From Brevundimonas sp. (GTDB lineage: Bacteria; Pseudomonadota; Alphaproteobacteria; Caulobacterales; Caulobacteraceae): a stretch of 33,312 nt of DNA. The stretch is from positions 1 to 33,312 of the forward strand of contig NZ_JANJTL010000092.1 in assembly GCF_024711105.1 (NCBI RefSeq), given 5' to 3'. This document shows, piece by piece, positions 22,642 to 31,349 of this stretch. The translations under genes were made by a program, and so were the position numbers. Numbering within the stretch: the stretch's first letter is position 1; every line of letters starts with the position of its first letter. The notes under the pieces are model-generated. The model did no database searches and was not told where the DNA came from. It worked only from the letters and a program-made list of their open reading frames with translations.

Positions 22642-23970
22642 ATGACGCGTTCGGGTGCGGGCGGCGAGGCAGAAGGGCTGAAGCGGCTCGGGGCGGCGAG
22701 ACCCGCCCAGGTGGCGGCGCTCGACCTGGGCGCGTCCAAGGTGGCCTGTTTCATCATGACCCCGGACGGGGTGCGCCGCGCCGACGGCACCGTGCGCGTG
22801 GCCCACGCCGGCCACGTCCAGTCGCGCGGTGTGCGCGGGGGCGCCCTGATCGACATCGAGGCCGCGGCCGAGGCGATCGACCACGCCATGACGCGCGCCC
22901 AGCGGGACTGCGAGACGCCCGTCTCCAGCGTCATCGTCACCACCTCGATTGGCCAGCCCCAGAGCAGCCGGATCTCGGCGCAGGTCTCCCTGGGGAGCCG
23001 GCCCATCCGGGACGCCGATCTGGCGCGCGCCATCGCCTCGGCCCTGGGGCAGGCGCGCTTTCCAGGCCGGCGGCCGATCCACCTGCTTCCGATCCGCTGG
23101 AGCGTCGACGGCGCGCGCGGCGTACGCGATCCGCGCGGCTTGACTGGGCATCAGCTGGGCCTGGACCTGCTGGTCGTGACCATGGCCGAGACGGCGTTCA
23201 CCGCCATCGCGCATTCGCTGGCCCTGGCGCACCTGGATCTCGAAGGCGTCGTCGCCTCGCCCTTCATGTCGGCCCTGTCGGCGCTGGAGGAGGACGAGAA
23301 GGAGCTCGGCTGCGCCTGCATCGACATGGGCGCCGGCTCGACCACGGCGGCGATCTTCTCCGACGGTTCGCTGGTTCATGTCGACGGGGTGCCGGTGGGC
23401 GGCCATCACGTGACCGCCGACATCGCGCGCGGCCTGTCGACTTCGATGAACGGCGCCGAGCGGCTCAAGACAATGCACGGGTCCTGCATGGCCTCGGCGC
23501 ACGAGGACGGCGAGAAGATCGAGGCCCCGCCGCGCGGCGACGATCCGGGCGCCGGACCGATCGTGGTCGACCGGGGTATCGTCAAGAACATCATCGCTCC
23601 CCGCGTCGAGGAGACGCTGGAGCTGGTCCGCGATCGGCTGAAGGCGTCCGGAGCGCCGTTCGAGCCCGGCGCGAGCGTAGTCCTGACCGGCGGGGCCAGT
23701 CAGCTCAACGGCGTGCGCGAAATGGCCACGCGGGTGTTCGACCGCCCGGTGCGTCTGGCCCGGCCGATCCGCAGCCCGCACCTGGCCGACGCGGCCTCCG
23801 GCCCCGGATTCTGCGCTGCGGCGGGCGTGCTGGTCCGGGCCGCCTACGGTCCGCGCGAGGCGGTTTCGGCCAAGAAGCTGCTCACCGCGCGCATCGGACC
23901 GGCGGCCGCGCCACAGGTGCAGGGGGGCATGCTGAACCGTTTCGCGGGCTGGTTGCGCGAGAACCTCTGA
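22642..23970 (+). CDS. ftsA: Cell division protein FtsA
   Basis: AALDLGASKVACFI, CIDMGAGSTTAAIF, VVLTGGASQLNGV; C-terminal amphipathic helix MLNRFAGWLRENL. Confidence 0.96.
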   Translation: MTRSGAGGEAEGLKRLGAARPAQVAALDLGASKVACFIMTPDGVRRADGTVRVAHAGHVQSRGVRGGALIDIEAAAEAIDHAMTRAQRDCETPVSSVIVTTSIGQPQSSRISAQVSLGSRPIRDADLARAIASALGQARFPGRRPIHLLPIRWSVDGARGVRDPRGLTGHQLGLDLLVVTMAETAFTAIAHSLALAHLDLEGVVASPFMSALSALEEDEKELGCACIDMGAGSTTAAIFSDGSLVHVDGVPVGGHHVTADIARGLSTSMNGAERLKTMHGSCMASAHEDGEKIEAPPRGDDPGAGPIVVDRGIVKNIIAPRVEETLELVRDRLKASGAPFEPGASVVLTGGASQLNGVREMATRVFDRPVRLARPIRSPHLADAASGPGFCAAAGVLVRAAYGPREAVSAKKLLTARIGPAAAPQVQGGMLNRFAGWLRENL

Positions 23971-24027
23971 TGCGGGCCCCCGCAACGCGGGGAAATCCAA
24001 GCGTTACGGTTAACAAAATCCTCGAAA

Positions 24028-24065
24028 GAATCACGACTCAGGCTATCGCGGTAACGACGCGTTAA
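24028..24065. promoter_or_regulatory. Putative cell-cycle control region of ftsZ: two GANTC (CcrM) sites and one CtrA-like box
   Basis: GAATC 24028-24032, GACTC 24035-24039, GTAA-N7-TTAA 24051-24065 (7/8 to TTAA-N7-TTAA). Confidence 0.65.
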
Positions 24066-24158
24066 GGTTGGTGGTTTTCCATTAACCTCGTCCGTGATCG
24101 ACGCTTCGGCCAGGCGGGGTCGTTGTCGTCACCGGACATCCAGGAGGTCGGTGAAGGC

Positions 24159-25718
24159 ATGCGTGATCTGGGTCTTTCGGCGCCGAAGGCGACGGAGTTG
24201 AAGCCACGTATCGTGGTCTTCGGTGTTGGCGGGGCCGGCGGCAACGCGGTCAACAACATGATCGACGCCGGGCTGGAGGGCTGCGAGTTCGTCGTGGCCA
24301 ACACCGACGCCCAGCACCTGGCGCATTCGCACTGCGATTCCCGAATCCAGCTGGGCGCGACAATCACGCAAGGTCTGGGCGCCGGCGCTCACCCCGAAGT
24401 GGGCATGAACGCGGCCGAGGAGTCCGAGGACGAGATCCACGCGCACCTCGACGGCGCGCACATGGTCTTCATCACCGCCGGCATGGGCGGCGGCACCGGC
24501 ACGGGCGCGGCGCCCGTCATCGCCAAATGCGCGCGTGACCGCGGCATCCTGACCGTCGGCGTCGTCACCAAGCCCTTCAGCTTCGAAGGCCGCCACCGCA
24601 TGCGGCTGGCCGACGCGGGCATCGCCGAGCTGCAGCGCTACGTCGATACCCTGATCGTCATTCCGAACCAGAACCTGTTCCGCATCGCCAACGAGAAGAC
24701 CGGCTTCACCGAGGCCTTCGGCCTGGCCGACCAGGTGCTGCTGGCTGGCGTGCGTTCGATCACCGACCTGATGGTGCTGCCGGGGCTGATCAACCTCGAC
24801 TTCGCCGACGTCCGCGCGGTCATGTCCGAAATGGGCAAGGCGATGATGGGAACGGGCGAGGCCCAGGGCGAGGAGCGCGCGATCAACGCCGCCATGGCCG
24901 CCATCCAGAACCCGCTGCTGGACGACACCTCGCTGCGCGGCGCCAAGGCCGTGCTGGTGAACATCACCGGCGGCAACGACATGACCCTGATGGAGGTCGA
25001 CGAGGCCGCCAACATCATCTGGGGCGAAGTCGATCCGGAAGCCAACTTCATCTTCGGCGCGGCCTTCGACGCCTCGCTGGAAGGAAAGCTGCGCGTGTCG
25101 GTGGTCGCCACCGGCATGGACGAGGTCGCCATCCAGAAGATCGAGCCCTCGGCCCCGGCCCGCCGCGTCGAGGCCGTCGCGCCCCAGCCGATCATCCAGC
25201 CCGCTCCGATCCCGCAGCCCCAGCCGGTCATCGAGCCCAGCTTCGGCGTCCGGCAGCCGGAGCCGGCCGTGCGCCGCGCCCAAGCGGACCTGGAGATCGC
25301 CGCCCGGGCCATCGAGACGCCCCACATCCCGGAACCCGTCCCTCAGCAAGCCGCCACGGCCGAGCCGCGCATCATCGGCCGTATCGTCGATCCGGCGGTG
25401 GAGGAGATGGAAGAGCAGGGCGACCTGTATCTCACCGAACCCGCGCCGCAGCCTCGTTCTGCCCAGCCCCGCGCCGAACAGCCCGCCCCGCGCTTGCGGC
25501 CGGACGCCTATGAGGACGACGGCCTGTTCATGCCGCGCGCCGAGCCCAAGCCGCAGAAGTGGTCCCTGTTCGGCCGCCGCCGGCCCGATCCGGAGCCGCC
25601 GTTGGAGCGCGCGCCGCAGATGCGCACGGTCCAGCAGGAGCAGCCTCAGCCAACCGAAGTTGCCACGCCGGAAGACGACCTGGAGATTCCCTCCTTCCTG
25701 CGCCGCCTGGCCAACTAG
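24159..25718 (+). CDS. ftsZ: Tubulin-like cell division GTPase FtsZ
   Basis: [35 protein letters not shown], Pro/Gln-rich linker, conserved C-terminal peptide [16 protein letters not shown] 24159 with AGGAGG at 24142 preferred over TTG 24123. Confidence 0.97.
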   Translation: MRDLGLSAPKATELKPRIVVFGVGGAGGNAVNNMIDAGLEGCEFVVANTDAQHLAHSHCDSRIQLGATITQGLGAGAHPEVGMNAAEESEDEIHAHLDGAHMVFITAGMGGGTGTGAAPVIAKCARDRGILTVGVVTKPFSFEGRHRMRLADAGIAELQRYVDTLIVIPNQNLFRIANEKTGFTEAFGLADQVLLAGVRSITDLMVLPGLINLDFADVRAVMSEMGKAMMGTGEAQGEERAINAAMAAIQNPLLDDTSLRGAKAVLVNITGGNDMTLMEVDEAANIIWGEVDPEANFIFGAAFDASLEGKLRVSVVATGMDEVAIQKIEPSAPARRVEAVAPQPIIQPAPIPQPQPVIEPSFGVRQPEPAVRRAQADLEIAARAIETPHIPEPVPQQAATAEPRIIGRIVDPAVEEMEEQGDLYLTEPAPQPRSAQPRAEQPAPRLRPDAYEDDGLFMPRAEPKPQKWSLFGRRRPDPEPPLERAPQMRTVQQEQPQPTEVATPEDDLEIPSFLRRLAN

Positions 25719-25737
25719 GCGCAATCAGCCAGCCCCG

Positions 25738-25766
25738 ACGCCGCTCGCGCCCCGCGCGAGCGGCGT
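25738..25766 (+). terminator. Strong hairpin downstream of ftsZ (terminator-like or mRNA-stabilising; no U-tract)
   Basis: ACGCCGCTCGCGC-CCC-GCGCGAGCGGCGT: perfect 13-bp stem 25738-25750/25754-25766, 20 nt after the ftsZ stop. Confidence 0.6.
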
Positions 25767-25888
25767 TCGCCTATGCAGAGCAAGGCGAAACAAAGCGAAA
25801 CTCGAGTTCAGTTTCTCAAGCGAACCATCACGGTTAAGGCGACCGTGGGGCGGGCCGCGTGTGCGGCCAGAGTAGAGGTTTCGGTCGA

Positions 25889-26785
25889 GTGACGCCGAAG
25901 GAACAGCACGAGCACACCCTGGCGGGTCCGGCGATCTGCGCCGGCGTCGGCGTGCATTCGGGCGAGCGCGTGCGCCTGTCGATCCGTCCGGCCCCGGCCG
26001 GCCACGGCGTCGTCTTCGTGCGCGCCGACGTGCGGGACCGCGACAACCGCGTGCCGGTTTCTGGCGAGGCCGTCATCGACGCCCGGCTGAACACCACCAT
26101 CGCCAACGCCGAGGGCGTGACCGTCTCGACGATCGAGCACTTGATGGCGGCCCTGGCCGCGCTCGGCGTGTCCAACGCCGTGGTGGAGCTCGACGGGCCG
26201 GAACTGCCGATCATGGACGGCTCGGCCTTGCCGTTCGTCCAGCTGCTCGACCGCGCCGGCTTCCGCCGCCAGGAGACGCCGCAGCGCTTCATCGAGGTGC
26301 TGGAGCCGATCGAGGTCACAGACGGAGACAAGTGGGCCCGGCTCACGCCGTGCGACCGCTACGAGATGGCTTTTGAGATCGATTTCGACTCGGCCGTGAT
26401 CGGGAACCAACGGGTGGACTTCGTCGTCGACGAACAGACCTTCCGCGACGAGATCTGCGCCGCGCGCACCTTCGGCTTCGCCCATGAGGTCGAGGCGCTG
26501 CGCCGCGCCGGCCTGGCCCGCGGCGGCAGCCTGGAGAACGCGGTCGTCATCGACGGTGATGTGATCCTCAATCCGGGCGGCCTGCGCATGGAGCGCGAGT
26601 TCGTGCGGCACAAGGCGCTGGACGCGATCGGCGACCTCTATGTGCTCGGCGCGCCTCTACTGGCCCGCTACGAGGGCTTCAAGGGCGGCCACGCCCTGAA
26701 CAACAAGTTGGTCCGCGAAATGCTGGCCCGGCCCGAGGTCTGGCGCGTGGTGACCCGCACGCCGGAGCTGGCGCAGAGCGCTTAG
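25889..26785 (+). CDS. lpxC: UDP-3-O-acyl-N-acetylglucosamine deacetylase LpxC
   Basis: TLAGPAICAGVGVHSGERV, STIEHLMAALAALGVSNAVVELDGPELPIMDGSALPFV, ARTFGFAHEVEALRRAGLARGGSLENAVV, RHKALDAIGDLYVLG. GTG 25889 preferred over 25859. Confidence 0.97.
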   Translation: MTPKEQHEHTLAGPAICAGVGVHSGERVRLSIRPAPAGHGVVFVRADVRDRDNRVPVSGEAVIDARLNTTIANAEGVTVSTIEHLMAALAALGVSNAVVELDGPELPIMDGSALPFVQLLDRAGFRRQETPQRFIEVLEPIEVTDGDKWARLTPCDRYEMAFEIDFDSAVIGNQRVDFVVDEQTFRDEICAARTFGFAHEVEALRRAGLARGGSLENAVVIDGDVILNPGGLRMEREFVRHKALDAIGDLYVLGAPLLARYEGFKGGHALNNKLVREMLARPEVWRVVTRTPELAQSA

Positions 26786-27552
26786 AGCGCAATCGCGCTC
26801 ATCTGCCGGCCGAAGTCCGGCTCTCCTCGCAGGAAGGCGCGGCGGTTTGAATAGAACCGCCCCTCGTCCGCGCGCGTATCGTGGCCGGTCCAGGCGCTCT
26901 GTCCGATGCCCGCAGCCTCCAGACGTGAGAGGACGAAGCCGGGAAGGTCGAACAGCCGCTTGTCGGGAGCCGCCCCTGGGATGAAGAACCGGCCCGAGCC
27001 GGGGGCCTCGGCGAGGAAGCGCGCCTCGAAGGCCTCATCCACTTCGTAGCTGGCCTGGGCGATGGTCGGTCCGACGACGGCGACCATGCGCGCTGGCTCG
27101 GCGCTGAGGCCCTGCATGGCTGTGACAGCTGCCTCGATCACCCCGCCGATAGCCCCCTTCCAGCCGGCGTGGGCCGCGCCGACCACGCCGGCTTTAGGGT
27201 CGGCAAGCAGGATGGGTGCGCAGTCGGCCGTGAGCACGGCGCAGATCACGCCGGGCGCAGCCGTGACCGAGGCGTCGCCTTCTGGCCGCCGGCCGCGCCA
27301 GCCCGTCTCGGCGACGTGGGCGATGGCCGAATGCACCTGATAGCAAGCGGCCAGGTCGTCGAGGGTCCCGCCCATCCATGCGGCCACGCGGCGGCGGTTC
27401 TCAGCCACGGCGGCGGGATCGTCCTTGGAGCCGACGCCGGTGTTCAGACCCTCGTAGACGCCCGTCGAGACGCCGCCCTGGCGGGTGAAGAACCCGTGGC
27501 GCACGCCCGCCTGCTGGAGCAGGGGGTGGGTGATGGGCCTCAGCCCGCTCAT
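26782..27552 (-). CDS. pgeF: Peptidoglycan editing factor PgeF (YfiH/laccase-domain family)
   Basis: HGFFTRQGGVSTG, LTADCAPILLADP, GAAHAGWKGAIGGVIEA, VGPTIAQASYEVDEAF. ATG at 27552 overlaps the upstream gene stop. Confidence 0.94.
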   Translation of the reverse strand: MSGLRPITHPLLQQAGVRHGFFTRQGGVSTGVYEGLNTGVGSKDDPAAVAENRRRVAAWMGGTLDDLAACYQVHSAIAHVAETGWRGRRPEGDASVTAAPGVICAVLTADCAPILLADPKAGVVGAAHAGWKGAIGGVIEAAVTAMQGLSAEPARMVAVVGPTIAQASYEVDEAFEARFLAEAPGSGRFFIPGAAPDKRLFDLPGFVLSRLEAAGIGQSAWTGHDTRADEGRFYSNRRAFLRGEPDFGRQMSAIAL

Positions 27553-28622
27553 CGCTCGAACCCCGGCACGGCCAGCGATTTCGGCGAGAAGATGCAAGCG
27601 GCCTTGAACAGGGTTCCCATTTCGTCGAGAGCGGTGAGGCGGCGCAGTTGCCGGTCGACGACCTCGGCGGCCTCAGGGCGACCCGCCTTGAGGCGCTCGG
27701 CGCGCGCGCGGATCCCCAGCCGTTCGAGGAACTCGCCCTGGCCGCGGCAGCCGGTGACGTCGGCCCCGGCGCGGACGGCGGCGCCCAGCACCGCGGGGAA
27801 ATCCGCCCACATGGTCAGGTCGGCCTGGCCGGGCGCCTCCAGCGGATGGATCTTGCGGTGGCGGATCAGGGCCTGGAGCGTGTCGCCGGCCTCCGGCCGG
27901 TCGCGGCCGTAGTCGATCAGCAGGGCGGCGCCGCCGTGCGTGTTCACCAGTTCGGCCAGGCCCTCGGCGAACATGGCCTGGGCCGCGCAGACCTCGACCA
28001 CCTGGCCGGGTTCGACCGCGAAGGTGGGCCGGATGAAGCCGCCGCTGATCGGCGAATGGCCGAAGACCAGTTCGCCGTCCTCGTCGACGCCGACGCGACG
28101 CTCCGCCCAGCCGTCGTCGGTCTTCACGAACTGGCGGCCGGGCATGCAGTCCAGCACCTCGTTGGCGATGAGGATGACCGGCCCCTCGGGAGCGATCTCG
28201 TCGAGCGAGCGGACGAAGCGCGGCGGCAGGTCCGATTGCGAGAGGCGGCGCGCCTGGATTTCCCTGAGCGGCGCGCTCGGCTCGATCAGGGTCAGCTGCG
28301 CGGCCTGGAGGAAGGCAGGATCGGCCCGCGCGGCGCGCAGGGCGTCCTCCATCAGCGTGCCATCGCCGGGGCCGACCTCGACCAGCTGGACGTGGTCGGG
28401 CGCGCCGAGGCGGCGCCATGTCTCGACCGCCCAAAGGCCGATCAGCTCGCCGAACATCTGGCTGACCAGGGGCGCGGTGATGAAGTCGCCCTCGGCGCCC
28501 AGCCGCGGCCGCGTGGCGTAGTAGCCGTCGCGCGGGTCGTGCAGGCAGCGGGTGACGTAATCGGCGATGGTGAGCGGCCCGCCCTCGGCGATGTCGCGGA
28601 CCAGCCGCTCCTTCAGGCTCAT
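27549..28622 (-). CDS. SAM-dependent methyltransferase, MidA/NDUFAF7 family
   Basis: GYYATRPRLGAEGDFITAPLVSQMFGELIGLW, VEVGPGDGTLM, ILIANEVLDCMPGRQFVKT; ATG 28622 overlaps the lgt stop. Confidence 0.92.
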   Translation of the reverse strand: MSLKERLVRDIAEGGPLTIADYVTRCLHDPRDGYYATRPRLGAEGDFITAPLVSQMFGELIGLWAVETWRRLGAPDHVQLVEVGPGDGTLMEDALRAARADPAFLQAAQLTLIEPSAPLREIQARRLSQSDLPPRFVRSLDEIAPEGPVILIANEVLDCMPGRQFVKTDDGWAERRVGVDEDGELVFGHSPISGGFIRPTFAVEPGQVVEVCAAQAMFAEGLAELVNTHGGAALLIDYGRDRPEAGDTLQALIRHRKIHPLEAPGQADLTMWADFPAVLGAAVRAGADVTGCRGQGEFLERLGIRARAERLKAGRPEAAEVVDRQLRRLTALDEMGTLFKAACIFSPKSLAVPGFER

Positions 28623-29518
28623 TCCGCGACGGGCGGACGGCTCCGCGCCCGCCAGATCAGCCAGGCGCCGATCAGGATCATCGGGATCGACAGCAACATG
28701 CCCATGGTGACGTAGCCGCTGAGCGCCTCGGGCATGAAGGAATCCGGCTCGCGCACGGTTTCCAGCAGCGCCCTGATGAGGCCGTAGCCGAGCAGGAACA
28801 GGCCGGTGACATAGCCTGGCTTCGCCAGCAGCTTCAGCTTCCAGACCGCCAGCCACAGGAGCAGGAACAGGCCGACGCCCTCCAGGCCCGCCTCATAAAG
28901 CTGGCTGGGATGGCGCGGCATCTCGCCGGCCGGGCAGACGCCGGAATAGAGGGCGCGGATTCGGTCGTTGCAGAAGATGACGCCGAGCGGTCCGTCGGTC
29001 GGCCGACCCCACAGTTCGCCGTTGATGAAGTTGGCGACGCGTCCGAAGAACAGACCGATCGGCACCACCGGCGCGACGAGGTCGCCCAGCTTGAGCATGC
29101 TCATCTTCTGGGCGCGGGCGAACAGGACGATGGCGATCGCCACGCCGAGCGCCCCGCCGTGGAAAGCCATGCCCCCTTCCCAGATCTTGAAGATGTCGAG
29201 CGGATTGGACCAGATCGGTGGGTCCATCAGCGCGCCGTAAAACAGCACGTAGCCGAGGCGTCCGCCGAGGATGACGCCGAGCGTCACCCACAGCACCAGA
29301 TCGTCGATCTGGGCCGGGGTGGCCGGGGACCGGCCGGGCGACCACAGCGCCTCGCGCCGGGCCAGCATGGCCGCGTAGCGCCAGCCCAGCAGGATGCCCG
29401 CGACATAGGCCAAGGCGTACCAGCGGATGGCGACAGGCCCGATCTGGAACAGGATCGGATCGAACTCAGGAAAGACCACGGCGATTCCCCCGGCGGCGTC
29501 AGACGCCTCGTTTAGCAA
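28619..29518 (-). CDS. lgt: Prolipoprotein diacylglyceryl transferase Lgt
   Basis: IRWYALAYVAGILLGW, WEGGMAFHGGALG, GLFFGRVANFINGELWGRPTD, RHPSQLYEAGLEG. Confidence 0.97.
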   Translation of the reverse strand: MLNEASDAAGGIAVVFPEFDPILFQIGPVAIRWYALAYVAGILLGWRYAAMLARREALWSPGRSPATPAQIDDLVLWVTLGVILGGRLGYVLFYGALMDPPIWSNPLDIFKIWEGGMAFHGGALGVAIAIVLFARAQKMSMLKLGDLVAPVVPIGLFFGRVANFINGELWGRPTDGPLGVIFCNDRIRALYSGVCPAGEMPRHPSQLYEAGLEGVGLFLLLWLAVWKLKLLAKPGYVTGLFLLGYGLIRALLETVREPDSFMPEALSGYVTMGMLLSIPMILIGAWLIWRARSRPPVAE

Positions 29519-29548
29519 GCGGCTGGCGGGCTGTCGCGCACCGTAGCG

Positions 29549-30019
29549 TCACCATTCCGGCGAGATTTCGGCGCGGCCGAAGACTTCGTCCAGGCGCGCG
29601 CGGGAACCCCGGTTCAGGTCGGCGGGCAGGGCGTCGAGCGGGAAGAAGGCCACCTCCGCGATCTCCTGGCTCGACTTCCGATCGCCCGTCTCCCAGGCGT
29701 CGACGCGGTAAAGGAAGACGTGGTCGCCGGGAAAGAACCGCTCGTTGGAGTGGGCGGAGAGCAGGGTGGGGCGGCCCTTGGCGATCAGACCCGCTTCCTC
29801 GCGCAGCTCGCGGACGGCGGCGGCCTCCAGCGTCTCGCCGCGGTCCACGCCCCCGCCGGGAAGCCACCAGCCGGGCAGGTAGGTGTGGCGCACCAGCAGC
29901 ACGCGGCCCTCGCCGTCCACGGCCAGGATGCGCACGCCCAGCGTCTTGCCGCGGCTGATCCGGGACCAGGCGAAGAAGAACGGACGGGTAAAGGGCTCGA
30001 TGGCCTCGCGCCAGCGCAT
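29549..30019 (-). CDS. NUDIX hydrolase
   Basis: Nudix box [24 protein letters not shown]. Confidence 0.93.
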   Translation of the reverse strand: MRWREAIEPFTRPFFFAWSRISRGKTLGVRILAVDGEGRVLLVRHTYLPGWWLPGGGVDRGETLEAAAVRELREEAGLIAKGRPTLLSAHSNERFFPGDHVFLYRVDAWETGDRKSSQEIAEVAFFPLDALPADLNRGSRARLDEVFGRAEISPEW

Positions 30020-30087
30020 GAGGTCTCCATACTTGATCCGGAAGCGAGAGGGACCTAATCCCGGCGCAAATCGTTTCGGAGCCGACC

Positions 30088-30168
30088 ATGCTCGCCATCG
30101 CCATCATCTTCGGCTTCGTCGCCGTCCTGGCCGGATTCAACTTCGTCGAGTTCGGCCGGCTCGACTGA
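30088..30168 (+). CDS. Candidate 26-aa small membrane protein ([26 protein letters not shown])
   Basis: ATG at 30088, TGA at 30166-30168 overlapping the SDR ATG (TGATG); one hydrophobic segment then a charged C-terminus. Below the ORF-track length cutoff. Confidence 0.55.
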   Translation: MLAIAIIFGFVAVLAGFNFVEFGRLD

Positions 30169-30917
30169 TGAGCGCGCGCGGCGCCGCGCTGGTCACCGGC
30201 GCGGGCCAGCGCATCGGCCGGGCCATCGCGCTCAGGCTGGCGCAGGCCGGGTTCGACGTCGCCGTCCACTATCGCAGCGATCCGGACGCGGCCGAGGCCG
30301 TCGTGGCGGAGATCGAGGCCTTGGGGCGGCGAGCCGTGGCCGTCCAGGTCGAACTGACGGACGAGGCGCGGGCGCGGGCATTGGTAGCGGAAGCCGCAGG
30401 CGCGCTAGGGCCGCTGACCGTGCTGGTCAACTCGGCCTCAACCTTCGAGGACGACCGTGCGGGTCGCCTGGGCCGCGAGACCTGGGACCGGCATTTCGAA
30501 ACCAACCTGCGCGCGCCCCTGGTGCTGGCGGAGGCCTTCGCCGAACAGGCGGGCGAGGGGGCCTGCGTGGTCAACTTGCTGGACCAGCGGGTCTGGAAGC
30601 TGACGCCGCAGTTCTTCTCCTACGCCCTGTCCAAGTCCGCCCTGTGGACCGCGACGCGGATGCTGGCCCAGGCGTGGGCGCCGCGCATCCGGGTGAACGG
30701 GGTGGGGCCGGGACCGACCCTGGCCTCGGTCCACCAGAGCGAGGCGGACTTCGAGGCGGAGGCCCGGGGCACGCTGATGGGCCGGCCGGTGGACCCCGAG
30801 GAGATCGCGGAGGCGGTCCTCTACCTCGTTGACGCCCCTTCGGTGACCGGCCAGATGATCGCGGTCGACGCGGGCCAGCATCTGGGCTGGCGCACCCCCG
30901 ACATCCAGGAGCCCTGA
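30168..30917 (+). CDS. Short-chain dehydrogenase/reductase, FolM/pteridine-reductase-like
   Basis: ALVTGAGQRIGRAIALRLAQAGFDVAVHYRS (TGxxxRIG), NSAS, YALSKSALW catalytic YxxxK, NGVGPGPTLAS; directly precedes folB. Confidence 0.9.
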   Translation: MSARGAALVTGAGQRIGRAIALRLAQAGFDVAVHYRSDPDAAEAVVAEIEALGRRAVAVQVELTDEARARALVAEAAGALGPLTVLVNSASTFEDDRAGRLGRETWDRHFETNLRAPLVLAEAFAEQAGEGACVVNLLDQRVWKLTPQFFSYALSKSALWTATRMLAQAWAPRIRVNGVGPGPTLASVHQSEADFEAEARGTLMGRPVDPEEIAEAVLYLVDAPSVTGQMIAVDAGQHLGWRTPDIQEP

Positions 30918-30919
30918 GC

Positions 30920-31306
30920 TTGTCCCTGCCGCGTCCCACGCCTGTGTCCGAACCCGTGGCCGAGGGCCTGACCGTCTTTGTGCGGGGGCTGGAGGTCGAG
31001 GCGGCGATCGGGGTCCATGACCACGAACTGGGCCGGACCCAGCCGCTGGTCCTGGACGTCGAGCTGCAGCTGGCCCCGCGCTCGGTGCGGCGGCTGGAAG
31101 ACACCTACAACTACGAAGGCGTGGTCGAGGCGGCCCGGGCCCTGCTGGCCGAAGGGCACATCGGCCTAGTCGAGACCTTCGCCGAGCGACTGGCCGAGGC
31201 GCTGATGGCCGACCACCGGATCCGGCGCTGCCGTGTGGCGGTGGCCAAGTCGGAGGCGCTGAAGGACGCGCGCGCCGCGGGCTGCGAGGTCGTCCTGGTC
31301 CGCTAG
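30920..31306 (+). CDS. folB: Dihydroneopterin aldolase (FolB-like)
   Basis: VFVRGLEVEAAIGVHDHELGRTQPLVLDVEL, YNYEGVVEAA, HIGLVETFAERLAEALM, RCRVAVAKSEAL. Confidence 0.92.
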   Translation: MSLPRPTPVSEPVAEGLTVFVRGLEVEAAIGVHDHELGRTQPLVLDVELQLAPRSVRRLEDTYNYEGVVEAARALLAEGHIGLVETFAERLAEALMADHRIRRCRVAVAKSEALKDARAAGCEVVLVR

Positions 31307-31349
31307 GCCGGCGCGTTGCCGCGTGGCGCGGCGGCGGCTAGGGATAGGC

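Noticed and set aside
25201-25520. Pro/Gln-rich segment of ftsZ as an unusual insertion
   Set aside because: A variable disordered linker before the conserved C-terminal peptide is normal for alphaproteobacterial FtsZ.
24129-25724. 531-aa minus-strand ORF opposite ftsZ
   Set aside because: Mirror of ftsZ produced by strong codon bias; no recognisable protein features.
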